From JAUWVG01 sp964633715 (GTDB taxonomy: Bacteria > Acidobacteriota > Aminicenantia > Aminicenantales > Aminicenantaceae), in NCBI GenBank assembly GCA_964633715.1, contig CAZWHQ010000034.1:1-48677 (forward strand): a stretch of 48,677 nucleotides of DNA. The letters are read 5' to 3'. Every line of letters begins with the position of its first letter. Positions within the stretch are counted from its first letter, which is position 1. The notes under the pieces were generated by a model. It was not told the origin of the DNA, made no database searches, and saw nothing but the letters and a program-made list of their open reading frames with translations. Made by a program: the position numbers and the translations under genes. This document shows positions 7,179 through 14,914 of this stretch, one piece after another.

Positions 7179-8564
7179 TCAGCTGGATGAATATTCTTTT
7201 GGTTTGATGGAAAATTTCTTGATCTTGTATCTCAGCGTATCGCGCGTGATATCCAGGAATTTTGCTGCCTGGGATTTGTTGCCCTTGGCTTTATGGAGTG
7301 CATTCAGGATCAGCTCTTTTTCCATATCCTTTAATCCCATGCTTTTTTTACGGGATTTATTCGTTTGAAACGTTTTGACTCGAGACATAACTCCGGGTTG
7401 GATTGGAAGGTATTTTGTTGTAATAAAAGCTTGGTCCTCAAAAATCATGGCACGTTCTATGGCGTTCCTCAGCTCTCTAACGTTTCCCGGCCAATCATAC
7501 TGGAGAAAAGTTTTCTGTGCCAGTTTATCCAGACCCTTGATATTCTTCCTGAATTTTATGTTCTGCTCACTGATAAAGTTTTCTGCTAAAGGGATGATGT
7601 CATCCACCCTGTCTCGAAGAGGAGGGATATAGATGGGACAGACATTGAGACGGTAGAGTAAATCCTGCCTGAAGTGTCCTTCATTGACGGCTGTTTCCAG
7701 GTCTTGATTGGTGGCCGCAATGACACGGAGATCCACCTCGATATCCTTCAGGCCGCCAACTCTCTTGAAGCTTTGTGTTTCGAGAAAACGTAGGATTTTT
7801 GCCTGAAGATGGATGCTGAGAGTGGAGATTTCATCAAGAAACAGAGTCCCTTCGTCTGCCAGTTCAGCGAGTCCTTTTTTCTGCTGTTTTGCATCTGTGA
7901 AGGCCCCTCTTTCATAACCGAACAGTTCACTTTCGAGAAGATTTTCCGGAATGGCCGAGCAGTTGATGGCCAAATAGGAGGCGTCTTTTCTTCGGCTGAG
8001 GTTGTGAATGGCCTGAGCGAGAAGATCCTTACCTGTCCCGCTTTCCCCTTGGAGGAGGACGATGGAGGCTTCACTCTGCGCGATTTTTTTCGACATGTCC
8101 ATGATCTGTTTCATCGTTTGTGAAACGGCGACAATCTGTGTGAGATCGAATTTGCTTTTTTCCTTTTCTTTGTAATAGGCGACCTCTTTTCTCAATGTTG
8201 CCGTCTCAATTGCATTTTTTATAGTGCTCTGCAGTTTTGTATAATTGATAGGTTTGGTGATGAAATCATAGGCTCCCCGCCGCATGGCCGTGACCACGTC
8301 ATCTAAAACACCGTAAGCTGTGATCATGACAACTGGGAGTTCGGGCCATTTTGACTTAATGTCTTTAAGGAGTTCGGTGCCTTTTTTATCCGGAAGCTTA
8401 TTGTCCAGCATGATGAGATCGGGCATCTCTTGAGGGATGAGCCTAAGGGCTGTTTTTCCATCCTCAGCTGTGACGGCATCCATGTTCCATTCTGACAGCT
8501 TCTGGCTGAGACTCCAACGCATGAGTTTTTCGTCATCGATGATGAATATTTTTTTTCTCTTCAT
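7179..8564 (-). CDS. Sigma-54-dependent response regulator, NtrC/AtoC family
   Basis: The 461-residue product has three domains. The receiver (1-120) has D10/D11, phospho-acceptor D54 and the KP motif. The AAA+ domain (about 140-380) has Walker A GESGTGKD, the sigma-54-contacting loop GAFTDA (a natural variant of GAFTGA) and Walker B TLFLDEI. The C-terminal Fis-type helix-turn-helix (about 425-455) contains NKSQAAKFLDITRDTLRYKI. It activates sigma-54 promoters from upstream sites. Its ATG overlaps the kinase stop (ATGA), so the two are translationally coupled. The two sigma-54-like sites downstream are the obvious targets. Confidence 0.95.
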   Translation of the reverse strand: MKRKKIFIIDDEKLMRWSLSQKLSEWNMDAVTAEDGKTALRLIPQEMPDLIMLDNKLPDKKGTELLKDIKSKWPELPVVMITAYGVLDDVVTAMRRGAYDFITKPINYTKLQSTIKNAIETATLRKEVAYYKEKEKSKFDLTQIVAVSQTMKQIMDMSKKIAQSEASIVLLQGESGTGKDLLAQAIHNLSRRKDASYLAINCSAIPENLLESELFGYERGAFTDAKQQKKGLAELADEGTLFLDEISTLSIHLQAKILRFLETQSFKRVGGLKDIEVDLRVIAATNQDLETAVNEGHFRQDLLYRLNVCPIYIPPLRDRVDDIIPLAENFISEQNIKFRKNIKGLDKLAQKTFLQYDWPGNVRELRNAIERAMIFEDQAFITTKYLPIQPGVMSRVKTFQTNKSRKKSMGLKDMEKELILNALHKAKGNKSQAAKFLDITRDTLRYKIKKFSIKPKEYSSS

Positions 8565-10048
8565 GAATTATCTTTCGATTCTACTACAGGAAGGCGTATT
8601 GTAAAAGTTGTTCCTTTTCCTTCCTCACTTTTTACTTCCAGAGTTCCTGAATGGGCAGTGACGGCTTTTTGACAGATTGAGAGTCCCAGGCCGGTTCCCT
8701 GGGATTTTGTGGTGAAAAAAGGCTGGAAAATTTGTGATAGCTCATCCTTTTTGATTCCTTCACCATCATCAGACACGGTGATGAGCAAATCCTTATTGTT
8801 TTCTGTTGTGATATAAATAGTTATCGTTCCCTTTTCATGGATAGCGGCCACTCCGTTTAGTATCAGGTTAAGCAGGACCTCCTGGATCTTATCGGCATCC
8901 AGACGTGCTTGAATATTTTTTTCTGTGCTGTTGATAAAAAATTCAATATCTTTGTTTTTAACCTGCATCTGCGCCAGTTTCACAGCGTAATCCACACACT
9001 CTTCAAAAGAGACCAATCTGATGTTTAACTCTTTGGGTTTGGCATATCGCAGCAGATCCTGGATGATATGGTCAATTTTATCTATCTGAATCAGGACTTC
9101 TTTGAAAACGTCTTTATTCATATCATGGTCGTCTGTTTTGTTATGGATGATTTCTATTGCACCTTTCATCCCTGCGGTGGGATTCTTTATTTCGTGGGCT
9201 AGTCCGGCGGCAATCTCCCCAAGTGAAGCCAGATGTTCGGCTTTTTCCATCTGTTTCTCGTGCAGTTCTTCGATTCTGCTGTTGGCTTCTTCCAATTTTG
9301 TAATCATGATATTGAAACTTCTGGCGAGGTCTCCGATTTCATCGTCCTTTGTGACGGGAACTTTGGATGAAAAATCCCCCTCCTGGATTTTTGCCATTCT
9401 GCGTTTCAGATTAAAGATCGGCCGGTTAATAATTTTTTCGAAAAGCCGCAGGATGATGGCTGTTAGAATTATCAGGGCAATAAGAGATGTGATGATTCCT
9501 AATGTCTGGTTTTGTTTCGAATTTAAGAAAACAGAGGAATAGTCAAACGTCATTTCCATAACACCAAGAATTTCAATTTTAGGGTCATGACATGAAAAAC
9601 ACGATGTTTCATTATTTATCGGTCTGTATTCCTGAATAAACTCATGTGACATAAAAAGAGGTCTTCTATCTGCATCTTTATCCAAAAGAAATGAATTCAA
9701 ACTTTCCAAAGCATTCTCTGAGATTGTTTCTCCCTTCTCATTGGGTGAGGATGAAGTAAGAATGACTCCTTCCGGGCTTAAAATCCTTAAGTTTTTTACG
9801 TTCTTTGATGCGCTGATGTTTTCCAATATTTTTTGGACGTTGTCAGATTCTCCTTTCTTCATGGCTTCGAGAACACTGTTTTCTATTACCTCCCCCATAA
9901 GAACGACCGTTTGCTGGCTTGAGGATTTAATGATCTCTCGATGAGATCTTGTATAGTAGTATGAAATAACGGCAGCTGTGATGCTTCCGATGACAAAAAT
10001 ATGGAGAATGATTTTGCTGCGTAATTTCCAGTTTATAAGTGACTTCAT
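8561..10048 (-). CDS. Membrane sensor histidine kinase with a c-type heme motif in its sensor domain
   Basis: The 495-residue product has TM1 (about 12-32), an extracytoplasmic domain (33-182), TM2 (183-203), HAMP (about 203-256) and a HisKA/HATPase core. H285 lies in LAHEIKNP, the N box is around LNLILNG, G1 is DDGEG at 427-431 and G2 GTGLGL at 451-456. The sensor domain carries CFSCH at 150-154, a covalent heme c site, in a stretch (INNETSCFSCH then ILGVMEM) like that of heme-containing sensors in metal-reducing bacteria. It should therefore read redox state, oxygen or NO on the periplasmic side and phosphorylate the coupled regulator. This is the only CxxCH outside the three cytochromes. 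Confidence 0.93.
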   Translation of the reverse strand: MKSLINWKLRSKIILHIFVIGSITAAVISYYYTRSHREIIKSSSQQTVVLMGEVIENSVLEAMKKGESDNVQKILENISASKNVKNLRILSPEGVILTSSSPNEKGETISENALESLNSFLLDKDADRRPLFMSHEFIQEYRPINNETSCFSCHDPKIEILGVMEMTFDYSSVFLNSKQNQTLGIITSLIALIILTAIILRLFEKIINRPIFNLKRRMAKIQEGDFSSKVPVTKDDEIGDLARSFNIMITKLEEANSRIEELHEKQMEKAEHLASLGEIAAGLAHEIKNPTAGMKGAIEIIHNKTDDHDMNKDVFKEVLIQIDKIDHIIQDLLRYAKPKELNIRLVSFEECVDYAVKLAQMQVKNKDIEFFINSTEKNIQARLDADKIQEVLLNLILNGVAAIHEKGTITIYITTENNKDLLITVSDDGEGIKKDELSQIFQPFFTTKSQGTGLGLSICQKAVTAHSGTLEVKSEEGKGTTFTIRLPVVESKDNS

Positions 10049-10075
10049 TTGATTAACTTTATCATTTCTCTCTGT

Positions 10076-10104
10076 ATTGTACGAAATAGACGTGTGCGAG
10101 ACAA
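10076..10104 (-). promoter_or_regulatory. Candidate sigma-70 promoter of the kinase-regulator operon
   Basis: The minus strand has TTGTCT (10099-10104), a 17-base spacer and TACAAT (10076-10081), ending about 27 bases before the kinase ATG. Confidence 0.5.
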
Positions 10105-10170
10105 GACTGATAAAGAATGGATCATATCAATGGAAATACGGAACACAGAAACACAGAGACAAAAATGGAG

Positions 10171-10605
10171 TTACTTCTTTTTTTGTTTTTTATTGGATAT
10201 TTCGAGCAGCTGCTCTAAGGTGATACTCCCAAAATAGTCTTTGAGCAGTTTGGAAGCTTCTGCCCACAAGGGATATGTGGAACAATCTTTGCGGCGTTCA
10301 CAGCAGTCCTCATCGTCAACACAGTCGACAAGGCTGATATCTCCTTCAAGAATTTCTATAATATCGAGAAGCTTGATTTTTGAAGGGTGTTTATTCAGAG
10401 CATATCCACCTCCAGCCCCACGGGTGCTTTTTACGAGTTTCTTAATTTTTAAGGGAATAATGATCTGTTCGAGGTAGCGAATGGAAATGTCTTCTTCTTT
10501 GGAGATATTTCTCAGGATTACCGATTCTTCACCTTCAGCTAAGTGACGGGCGAGATTTAGCATCAACCGTGATCCATAACGGCCTTTTGTGGAAAGTTTT
10601 AACAT
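10171..10605 (-). CDS. Rrf2-family transcriptional regulator, copy 1
   Basis: The 144-residue product is a winged-helix Rrf2/IscR-type regulator. It has the start MLKLSTKGRYGSRLMLNLA, the recognition helix around SIRYLEQIIIPL, the wing VKSTRGAGGGYAL, and cysteines C95, C101, C102 and C108. IscR ligates [2Fe-2S] through three cysteines spaced similarly, so Fe-S, NO or redox sensing is likely. The C-terminus is lysine-rich. A paralogue follows upstream (10818-11264). The ribosome site is TAGGAGAT. The 212 bases between the two genes hold its promoter and an 8-bp inverted repeat GAGTTCTG/CAGAACTC of unknown meaning. Confidence 0.9.
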   Translation of the reverse strand: MLKLSTKGRYGSRLMLNLARHLAEGEESVILRNISKEEDISIRYLEQIIIPLKIKKLVKSTRGAGGGYALNKHPSKIKLLDIIEILEGDISLVDCVDDEDCCERRKDCSTYPLWAEASKLLKDYFGSITLEQLLEISNKKQKKK

Positions 10606-10630
10606 GAATATCTCCTACATCATATTATTG

Positions 10631-10681
10631 ATAGGATTTATAGGAATTATAATAATATAGCCTCGAAGAAGTGTTTGTCAA
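10631..10681 (-). promoter_or_regulatory. Candidate promoter with direct-repeat operator for Rrf2 copy 1
   Basis: On the minus strand TTGACA (10676-10681), a 16-base spacer and TATATT (10654-10659) form a good promoter. On the plus strand the direct repeat ATAGGA-ttt-ATAGGA (10631-10645, 9-base period) overlaps the expected start. This suggests autorepression, which would be typical of Rrf2 proteins. Confidence 0.5.
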
Positions 10682-10817
10682 GTCACAAAATGGTTTCTGC
10701 ATCCTCATTCCGCGATATAAAGAACGAGTTCTGTGAGCTAGACGGTCGATGAGAAACCACGCTGCGCTTTCCCCAGAACTCTAGAAAAATCACGGAGATG
10801 GAGATGACTAATATGGA

Positions 10818-11264
10818 TTAAGTTTTTGCTTTAGCTTTGGCTTTTTTCTTTTTTTCCTGAATCATTAATTCCTGGAGTGTGGTTTTGTCGAAATAATCGT
10901 GCAGAAGAGTGCTGGCCTTTTCCCATATATCATGAGTAGCACAGATTTTCACACGGTCACAGTAGTCCTCGTCCTCAACGCAGTCGACAAGACAGCACGA
11001 GCCTTCCAGTGCTTGAAGAATTTCACTAACTTTAATTTCTGAGGGTTTCCGGGCCAGAGTGTATCCTCCACCAGCCCCTCTTATGCTTTTGACAAGCTTG
11101 CTGATTTTAAGGGGAATGATGATCTGTTCAAGGTAACGAATGGAAATTTCTTCATCATCAGAAACACTTTTGAGGATGATGGCTTCCTTTCCGACATTGT
11201 AGTGTCTGGCAAGGTTAAGCATCAGGCGCGTGCCGTAGCGGCCTTTAGTGGATAATTTTATCAT
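10818..11264 (-). CDS. Rrf2-family transcriptional regulator, copy 2
   Basis: This 148-residue product is a close paralogue of copy 1: the first 70 residues, including GRYGTRLMLNLARH, SIRYLEQIIIPLKI and RGAGGGYTL, are nearly the same. The cysteine region differs (C90, C91, C95, C102, C108), with an extra vicinal pair before the core. The tail KKKKAKAKAKT is strongly basic and low in complexity. Tandem duplication with changed ligands suggests the two copies sense different signals or cluster states. It is probably transcribed separately, since copy 1 has its own promoter between them. Confidence 0.9.
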   Translation of the reverse strand: MIKLSTKGRYGTRLMLNLARHYNVGKEAIILKSVSDDEEISIRYLEQIIIPLKISKLVKSIRGAGGGYTLARKPSEIKVSEILQALEGSCCLVDCVEDEDYCDRVKICATHDIWEKASTLLHDYFDKTTLQELMIQEKKKKAKAKAKT

Positions 11265-11322
11265 TGCTGCACCTTTTAATAAAAAAATATAATTATAAAC
11301 GTATTTTTCAGTTCCACCTCAT

Positions 11323-11351
11323 ACTTTATTGAATTACATGCTATAAATCAA
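11323..11351 (-). promoter_or_regulatory. Candidate sigma-70 promoter of Rrf2 copy 2
   Basis: The minus strand has TTGATT (11346-11351), a 17-base spacer and TAAAGT (11323-11328). The region downstream to the gene is very AT-rich. Confidence 0.35.
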
Positions 11352-11392
11352 CATAATTTTATATGAAATATAAAATCTATGGGAGTTTGTTT

Positions 11393-12046
11393 TTAGATCC
11401 GTTCTCCGAAAATTTTAGTGCCGATCCTCACGATATTAGCCCCTTCCTCAACTGCTACTTTATAAGAGTTGGTCATACCCATTGAGAGAAAACTCATTTC
11501 CACGTTGAGAATGTCAAGGGCCTCCATTTCTTCATACAAATGGCGTGTGACGACAAAATAAGGGCGGGCGTCTTCTGGATCTCCGAAGTAGGGGCCCATA
11601 GTCATAAGGCCTTTAACACGGACATTCTTTAGATGAGAAATCTCCTCGATAAGATCTCGGGCTTTATTTGGGAAAACACCACTTTTCTGCGGTTCCTTTC
11701 CCGAGTTGATCTCGATCAGTAGGGACATAATTTTTACTGCCTGGCCGCACCTCTTATCTATTTCTCTGGCCAATTTGACTGAGTCGACCGTTTCAATGAC
11801 ATCGAATATCTCGACAGCTTTTTTCACTTTGTTTCTCTGAAGATGACCGATAAAATGCCATTGGGCCCGGCGTCCAATGACGTTAAAAACATCCTGCGCC
11901 TCCTGCACGTAATTTTCTCCGACTATGGTAACGCCCCCGTCCAAAGCCTCTAAGATTTCTTCTGCTGTCCGTGTTTTGGCTGCGGCGACAAGCTGGACTC
12001 CTTTGGGCAGCTCCTCAAGAATTCTTTTCACATTGTCTTTGATCAT
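11393..12046 (-). CDS. yggS: YggS/PROSC-family PLP-binding protein (PLP homeostasis)
   Basis: The 217-residue form starts at the ATG 12046, preceded by GGAGA; the frame is open to 12085. It is a fold-III PLP protein: LVAAAKTRT carries the PLP lysine, followed by GENYVQEAQD, WHFIGHLQRNK and the C-terminal LSMGMTNSYKVAVEEGANIVRIGTKIFG. The family binds pyridoxal phosphate and buffers its supply; no catalytic reaction is established. The gene stands alone and is divergent from the DUF2284 gene. Confidence 0.93.
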   Translation of the reverse strand: MIKDNVKRILEELPKGVQLVAAAKTRTAEEILEALDGGVTIVGENYVQEAQDVFNVIGRRAQWHFIGHLQRNKVKKAVEIFDVIETVDSVKLAREIDKRCGQAVKIMSLLIEINSGKEPQKSGVFPNKARDLIEEISHLKNVRVKGLMTMGPYFGDPEDARPYFVVTRHLYEEMEALDILNVEMSFLSMGMTNSYKVAVEEGANIVRIGTKIFGERI

Positions 12047-12094
12047 TTTTTCTCTATCTCCAAACTCTATGCCAACCCTATACAAATATCAACC

Positions 12095-12121
12095 TAGACA
12101 TGTAAAGAGTTGTGGTATAAT
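12095..12121 (+). promoter_or_regulatory. Candidate extended -10 promoter of the DUF2284-dGTPase pair
   Basis: TATAAT (12116-12121) is preceded by TGG, giving an extended -10 element. A weak TAGACA (12095-12100) lies 15 bases upstream of it. Confidence 0.5.
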
Positions 12122-12149
12122 GGGTGGACTTAAAAACAGGAAGGAGCCC

Positions 12150-12689
12150 ATGGACACACGAGAAAAAATTGAAGAAATCGTAAAAAAGCATGGTGTAGAT
12201 GACTTTAAATGGATAGATCCGAACAATATAGTGGTGGAACAGTGGGTCCGGATGAAGTGTATGTATGGATGCAATGAGTATGGACGCACAGCAACATGTC
12301 CACCCAATGTACCTTCCATCGAAGAATGTGAAAGGTTTTTCAAGGAATACACATCTGCTATTGTTATTCATTATGAAAAATCGGTCGCAAAACCTGAGGA
12401 CAGACATAATTGGACAAAAGGAATCAATTCTCAGCTGCTTGAGCTGGAAAGAGAGATTTTTATATCCGGCCACAGAAAAACTTTCCTTATATTCTTAGAC
12501 AGCTGCTGCTTCTGTGATGGCTGTCCGGGCAAACTTGAAAAGTGTAAGGACCCACAGAGGGCTCGCCCCACTCCCGAATCCTTAGGAGTGGATGTTTATG
12601 CGACTGTTAGAAAGATCGGCTATTACATTGAAGTGCTGTCCGATTATTCACAGGCTATGAACCGCTATGCGTTTTTGCTTATAGAGTGA
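12150..12689 (+). CDS. DUF2284 cysteine-rich, predicted metal-binding protein
   Basis: The ATG at 12150 has a strong AGGAAGGAG upstream, giving 179 residues; the frame is open further upstream but without a start signal. Cysteine groups CMYGCNEYGRTATCPPNVP (N-terminal third) and SCCFCDGCPGKLEKC with RPTPESLGVDVYATVRKIGY (C-terminal third) are the signature of DUF2284, a family assumed to bind metal or Fe-S and often found in anaerobes. Function is unknown. Its stop overlaps the possible GTG start of the dGTPase frame (GTGA), so the two are probably co-transcribed. Confidence 0.85.
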   Translation: MDTREKIEEIVKKHGVDDFKWIDPNNIVVEQWVRMKCMYGCNEYGRTATCPPNVPSIEECERFFKEYTSAIVIHYEKSVAKPEDRHNWTKGINSQLLELEREIFISGHRKTFLIFLDSCCFCDGCPGKLEKCKDPQRARPTPESLGVDVYATVRKIGYYIEVLSDYSQAMNRYAFLLIE

Positions 12690-12703
12690 TCGCAAGACAA
12701 AGT

Positions 12704-13735
12704 ATGAATATCCGTGAAGGGCTCGAGAAATTAGAAAAAGAGACACTTTCCGAAAAAGCCTTCCTGTCCGTCCAGTCTAAGGGCCGCAGCCGTCCGGAGA
12801 GGTTTCATCCTCTAAGAACAGCCTTCCAGCGCGACCGGGACCGGATCATTCACTCCAAATCATTTCGCCGCCTCAAGCATAAAACACAGGTTTTTTTGGC
12901 TCCGTATGGAGATCACTACCGCACACGTCTGACTCATACTCTGGAGGTCTCCCAGATCGCCCGAACTCTAGCTAAAGCTCTCCGGTTGAATGAAGATCTG
13001 ACAGAGGCTATTGCCCTGGGACATGATTTAGGCCACACCCCATTTGGCCATGCCGGCGAAGAAACTTTATCCAAACTCCTGCCCCAGGGATTCAATCATT
13101 CTGCCCAGAGCCTGCGTGTTGTGGAAAAACTCGAATATGAGGGAAAGGGTTTAAACCTCACTTATGAAGTCAAGGATGGCATTTCGAAACACTCAAAGGG
13201 GAGGGGTGATATTCAAAGCAAAAAGAAACAGCAGATGCCGGCCACTCTGGAAGGGCAGATTGTGCGTGTGTCCGATGTTATCGCCTATGTCAATCATGAC
13301 ATCGATGATGCCGTTCGGGCAGGAGTGATCCAGGTCAAGGATATCCCGCTTCGCCTGACAAAAGTTCTTGGCCGCTGGCATGCCAGTCGGATAGACCGCA
13401 TGGTCGCCTCTGTCGTCGAAACAAGCCTAAAATCCGCTTTAAAACAGATTTCTCTTGGAAACGAGATCAATGAGGCCGTGAATTCTCTGCGGGAATTTCT
13501 ATTTGAACGGGTCTATTTTAATCCAAAGGCCAAAAGGGAACTGGAAAAAACAGAAAAAATCTTGACAGACATTTACCAATATGTCTGCAAAAAGCCGGAA
13601 GGTTTTGTCAAATCTTACCCGGCAGGAGATTCCTTTGATAAAAAGTGCGGTGATTTTATGGCGGGGATGACCGACCTTTTTGCCCTCCGGCTATATGAAC
13701 GGCTTTTTTTCCCTTTAACCTGGCCTGTCCTCTAA
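12704..13735 (+). CDS. dgt: Deoxyguanosinetriphosphate triphosphohydrolase-like HD protein
   Basis: This 343-residue HD-domain protein hydrolyses dNTPs to deoxynucleoside and triphosphate. Metal ligands are visible: H in RLTHTLEVSQIA, HD in ALGHDLGHTPFGHAG, and D in VSDVIAYVNHDIDDA. The start at 12704 gives MNIREGLEKLE, which matches the usual N-terminus of the short (about 340 residues) bacterial dGTPases. An in-frame GTG at 12686 overlaps the DUF2284 stop and is possible; neither has a clear ribosome site, so translational coupling is likely. It converges with the HEAT operon 30 bases later. Confidence 0.92.
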   Translation: MNIREGLEKLEKETLSEKAFLSVQSKGRSRPERFHPLRTAFQRDRDRIIHSKSFRRLKHKTQVFLAPYGDHYRTRLTHTLEVSQIARTLAKALRLNEDLTEAIALGHDLGHTPFGHAGEETLSKLLPQGFNHSAQSLRVVEKLEYEGKGLNLTYEVKDGISKHSKGRGDIQSKKKQQMPATLEGQIVRVSDVIAYVNHDIDDAVRAGVIQVKDIPLRLTKVLGRWHASRIDRMVASVVETSLKSALKQISLGNEINEAVNSLREFLFERVYFNPKAKRELEKTEKILTDIYQYVCKKPEGFVKSYPAGDSFDKKCGDFMAGMTDLFALRLYERLFFPLTWPVL

Positions 13736-13765
13736 CCTGAATTTGTCATAAATTTGCTGGCACCT

Positions 13766-14881
13766 TCATTTCTTCTTGAGAAGAATCTCTTCGAAGAATT
13801 TTAATGCGGCCTCATCGTCCTTCTGCCCGATCCAAAAAATCGCATTCTCTCGGACTTTTGGATTGTTATTGGACCGTGCAATTTTTATCAGCATGGGCAC
13901 GGCTCGGTCCGTGGGCAGTTGACTGATAGCAAAGACCGCGGATTCTTTGACTTTAGTCTCTTCGTCTGAGTCATCGACAATGGCTTTAAGAGCCTTGACA
14001 CTTTCTTCGGACGCCTTTTGTCCAAGCCAGAAAATGGACTGTCTCCTCACTTTTGAGCTTTCATCATTTCTTGCTATGGCGATCAATTCTTTAACAGCCG
14101 TTGTCCCTCCGATAAGGTAGAGAGAGAAGACAATTTTTTCTCTCATATTACCGTTGTCTTCCTTTTTGTAGATATCTTTCAAGTACTCGAGGCTTTTGCC
14201 GTATTTATTGCTGCCCAGCCAAAAAATAGCCTGCTCTCTTGTTTTTAATGGATATATTCCAAGAGCCACTTTGCGGAGAAATTCAGCGGCTTGAGGATGC
14301 ACGTGGGAGCTGATCAGGAAGATAAAATCGCTCTGGTTGGAGGACTCGGAATTTTCAAATTCTTTTGTAAGAAAATTGAAACTTTCATTTTGATCGGCCT
14401 CCCCAAACCAGTAAAGGGGGTAGTCCTCAACTGTATACGTTTCCTCCAGATCGATGTGGCTCGAATCAAAAATCTCTCCAGTGGCTGCATCGTGAAGAAA
14501 GATAACTCCGGTAGGTGATTGGTCCTTTTCTCCGGTGTTTGTGGTCGAGCTGTAATCCTTTGTACTGGTTCTCCTGACCTTGATTTTGCCTTTTTCAGTG
14601 TAAAGTTTAAATGGGTCTCCGGACGCCCCTCTTTTTCCAAAGCGGATATCAAAACGGCTGAGATAGATATAACCTGTAAAATAGGCGTCGAATTTTTTCC
14701 TCTGCTTGAATTGATTAAAGGCCGCCTCGAATTTTTTCTCGAGAGAAAGGTTGTCCTCATCCAGGTATGTCACATCTCCTTTAAAGGTCACTTGGGCTGC
14801 CAGGCCCATAACAGGCAGTAAGGCCAGTAAATAGAGGACGGCTGCGGCCGTCCCCAGGATTGTCTTATTTGAATTTTTCAT
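13766..14881 (-). CDS. Exported HEAT-repeat protein, last gene of the sigma operon
   Basis: The 371-residue product has a signal peptide (about 1-29, ending GLAA). An N-terminal region (30-190) with no fold I recognise is followed by five or so HEAT-type repeats with the recurrent cores IFWLGSN, IFWLGQK, VFAISQL and IFWIGQK. Such repeats make an alpha-solenoid for protein contacts. The repeats closely resemble those of the upstream gene, so the pair probably arose by duplication. It is the fourth gene after sigma, anti-sigma and the larger HEAT protein (33-base gap) and probably acts in the envelope. Confidence 0.85.
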   Translation of the reverse strand: MKNSNKTILGTAAAVLYLLALLPVMGLAAQVTFKGDVTYLDEDNLSLEKKFEAAFNQFKQRKKFDAYFTGYIYLSRFDIRFGKRGASGDPFKLYTEKGKIKVRRTSTKDYSSTTNTGEKDQSPTGVIFLHDAATGEIFDSSHIDLEETYTVEDYPLYWFGEADQNESFNFLTKEFENSESSNQSDFIFLISSHVHPQAAEFLRKVALGIYPLKTREQAIFWLGSNKYGKSLEYLKDIYKKEDNGNMREKIVFSLYLIGGTTAVKELIAIARNDESSKVRRQSIFWLGQKASEESVKALKAIVDDSDEETKVKESAVFAISQLPTDRAVPMLIKIARSNNNPKVRENAIFWIGQKDDEAALKFFEEILLKKK

Positions 14882-14914
14882 TGATTTTTTTCCTTCTTTT
14901 TTTTGGTGAAACGA

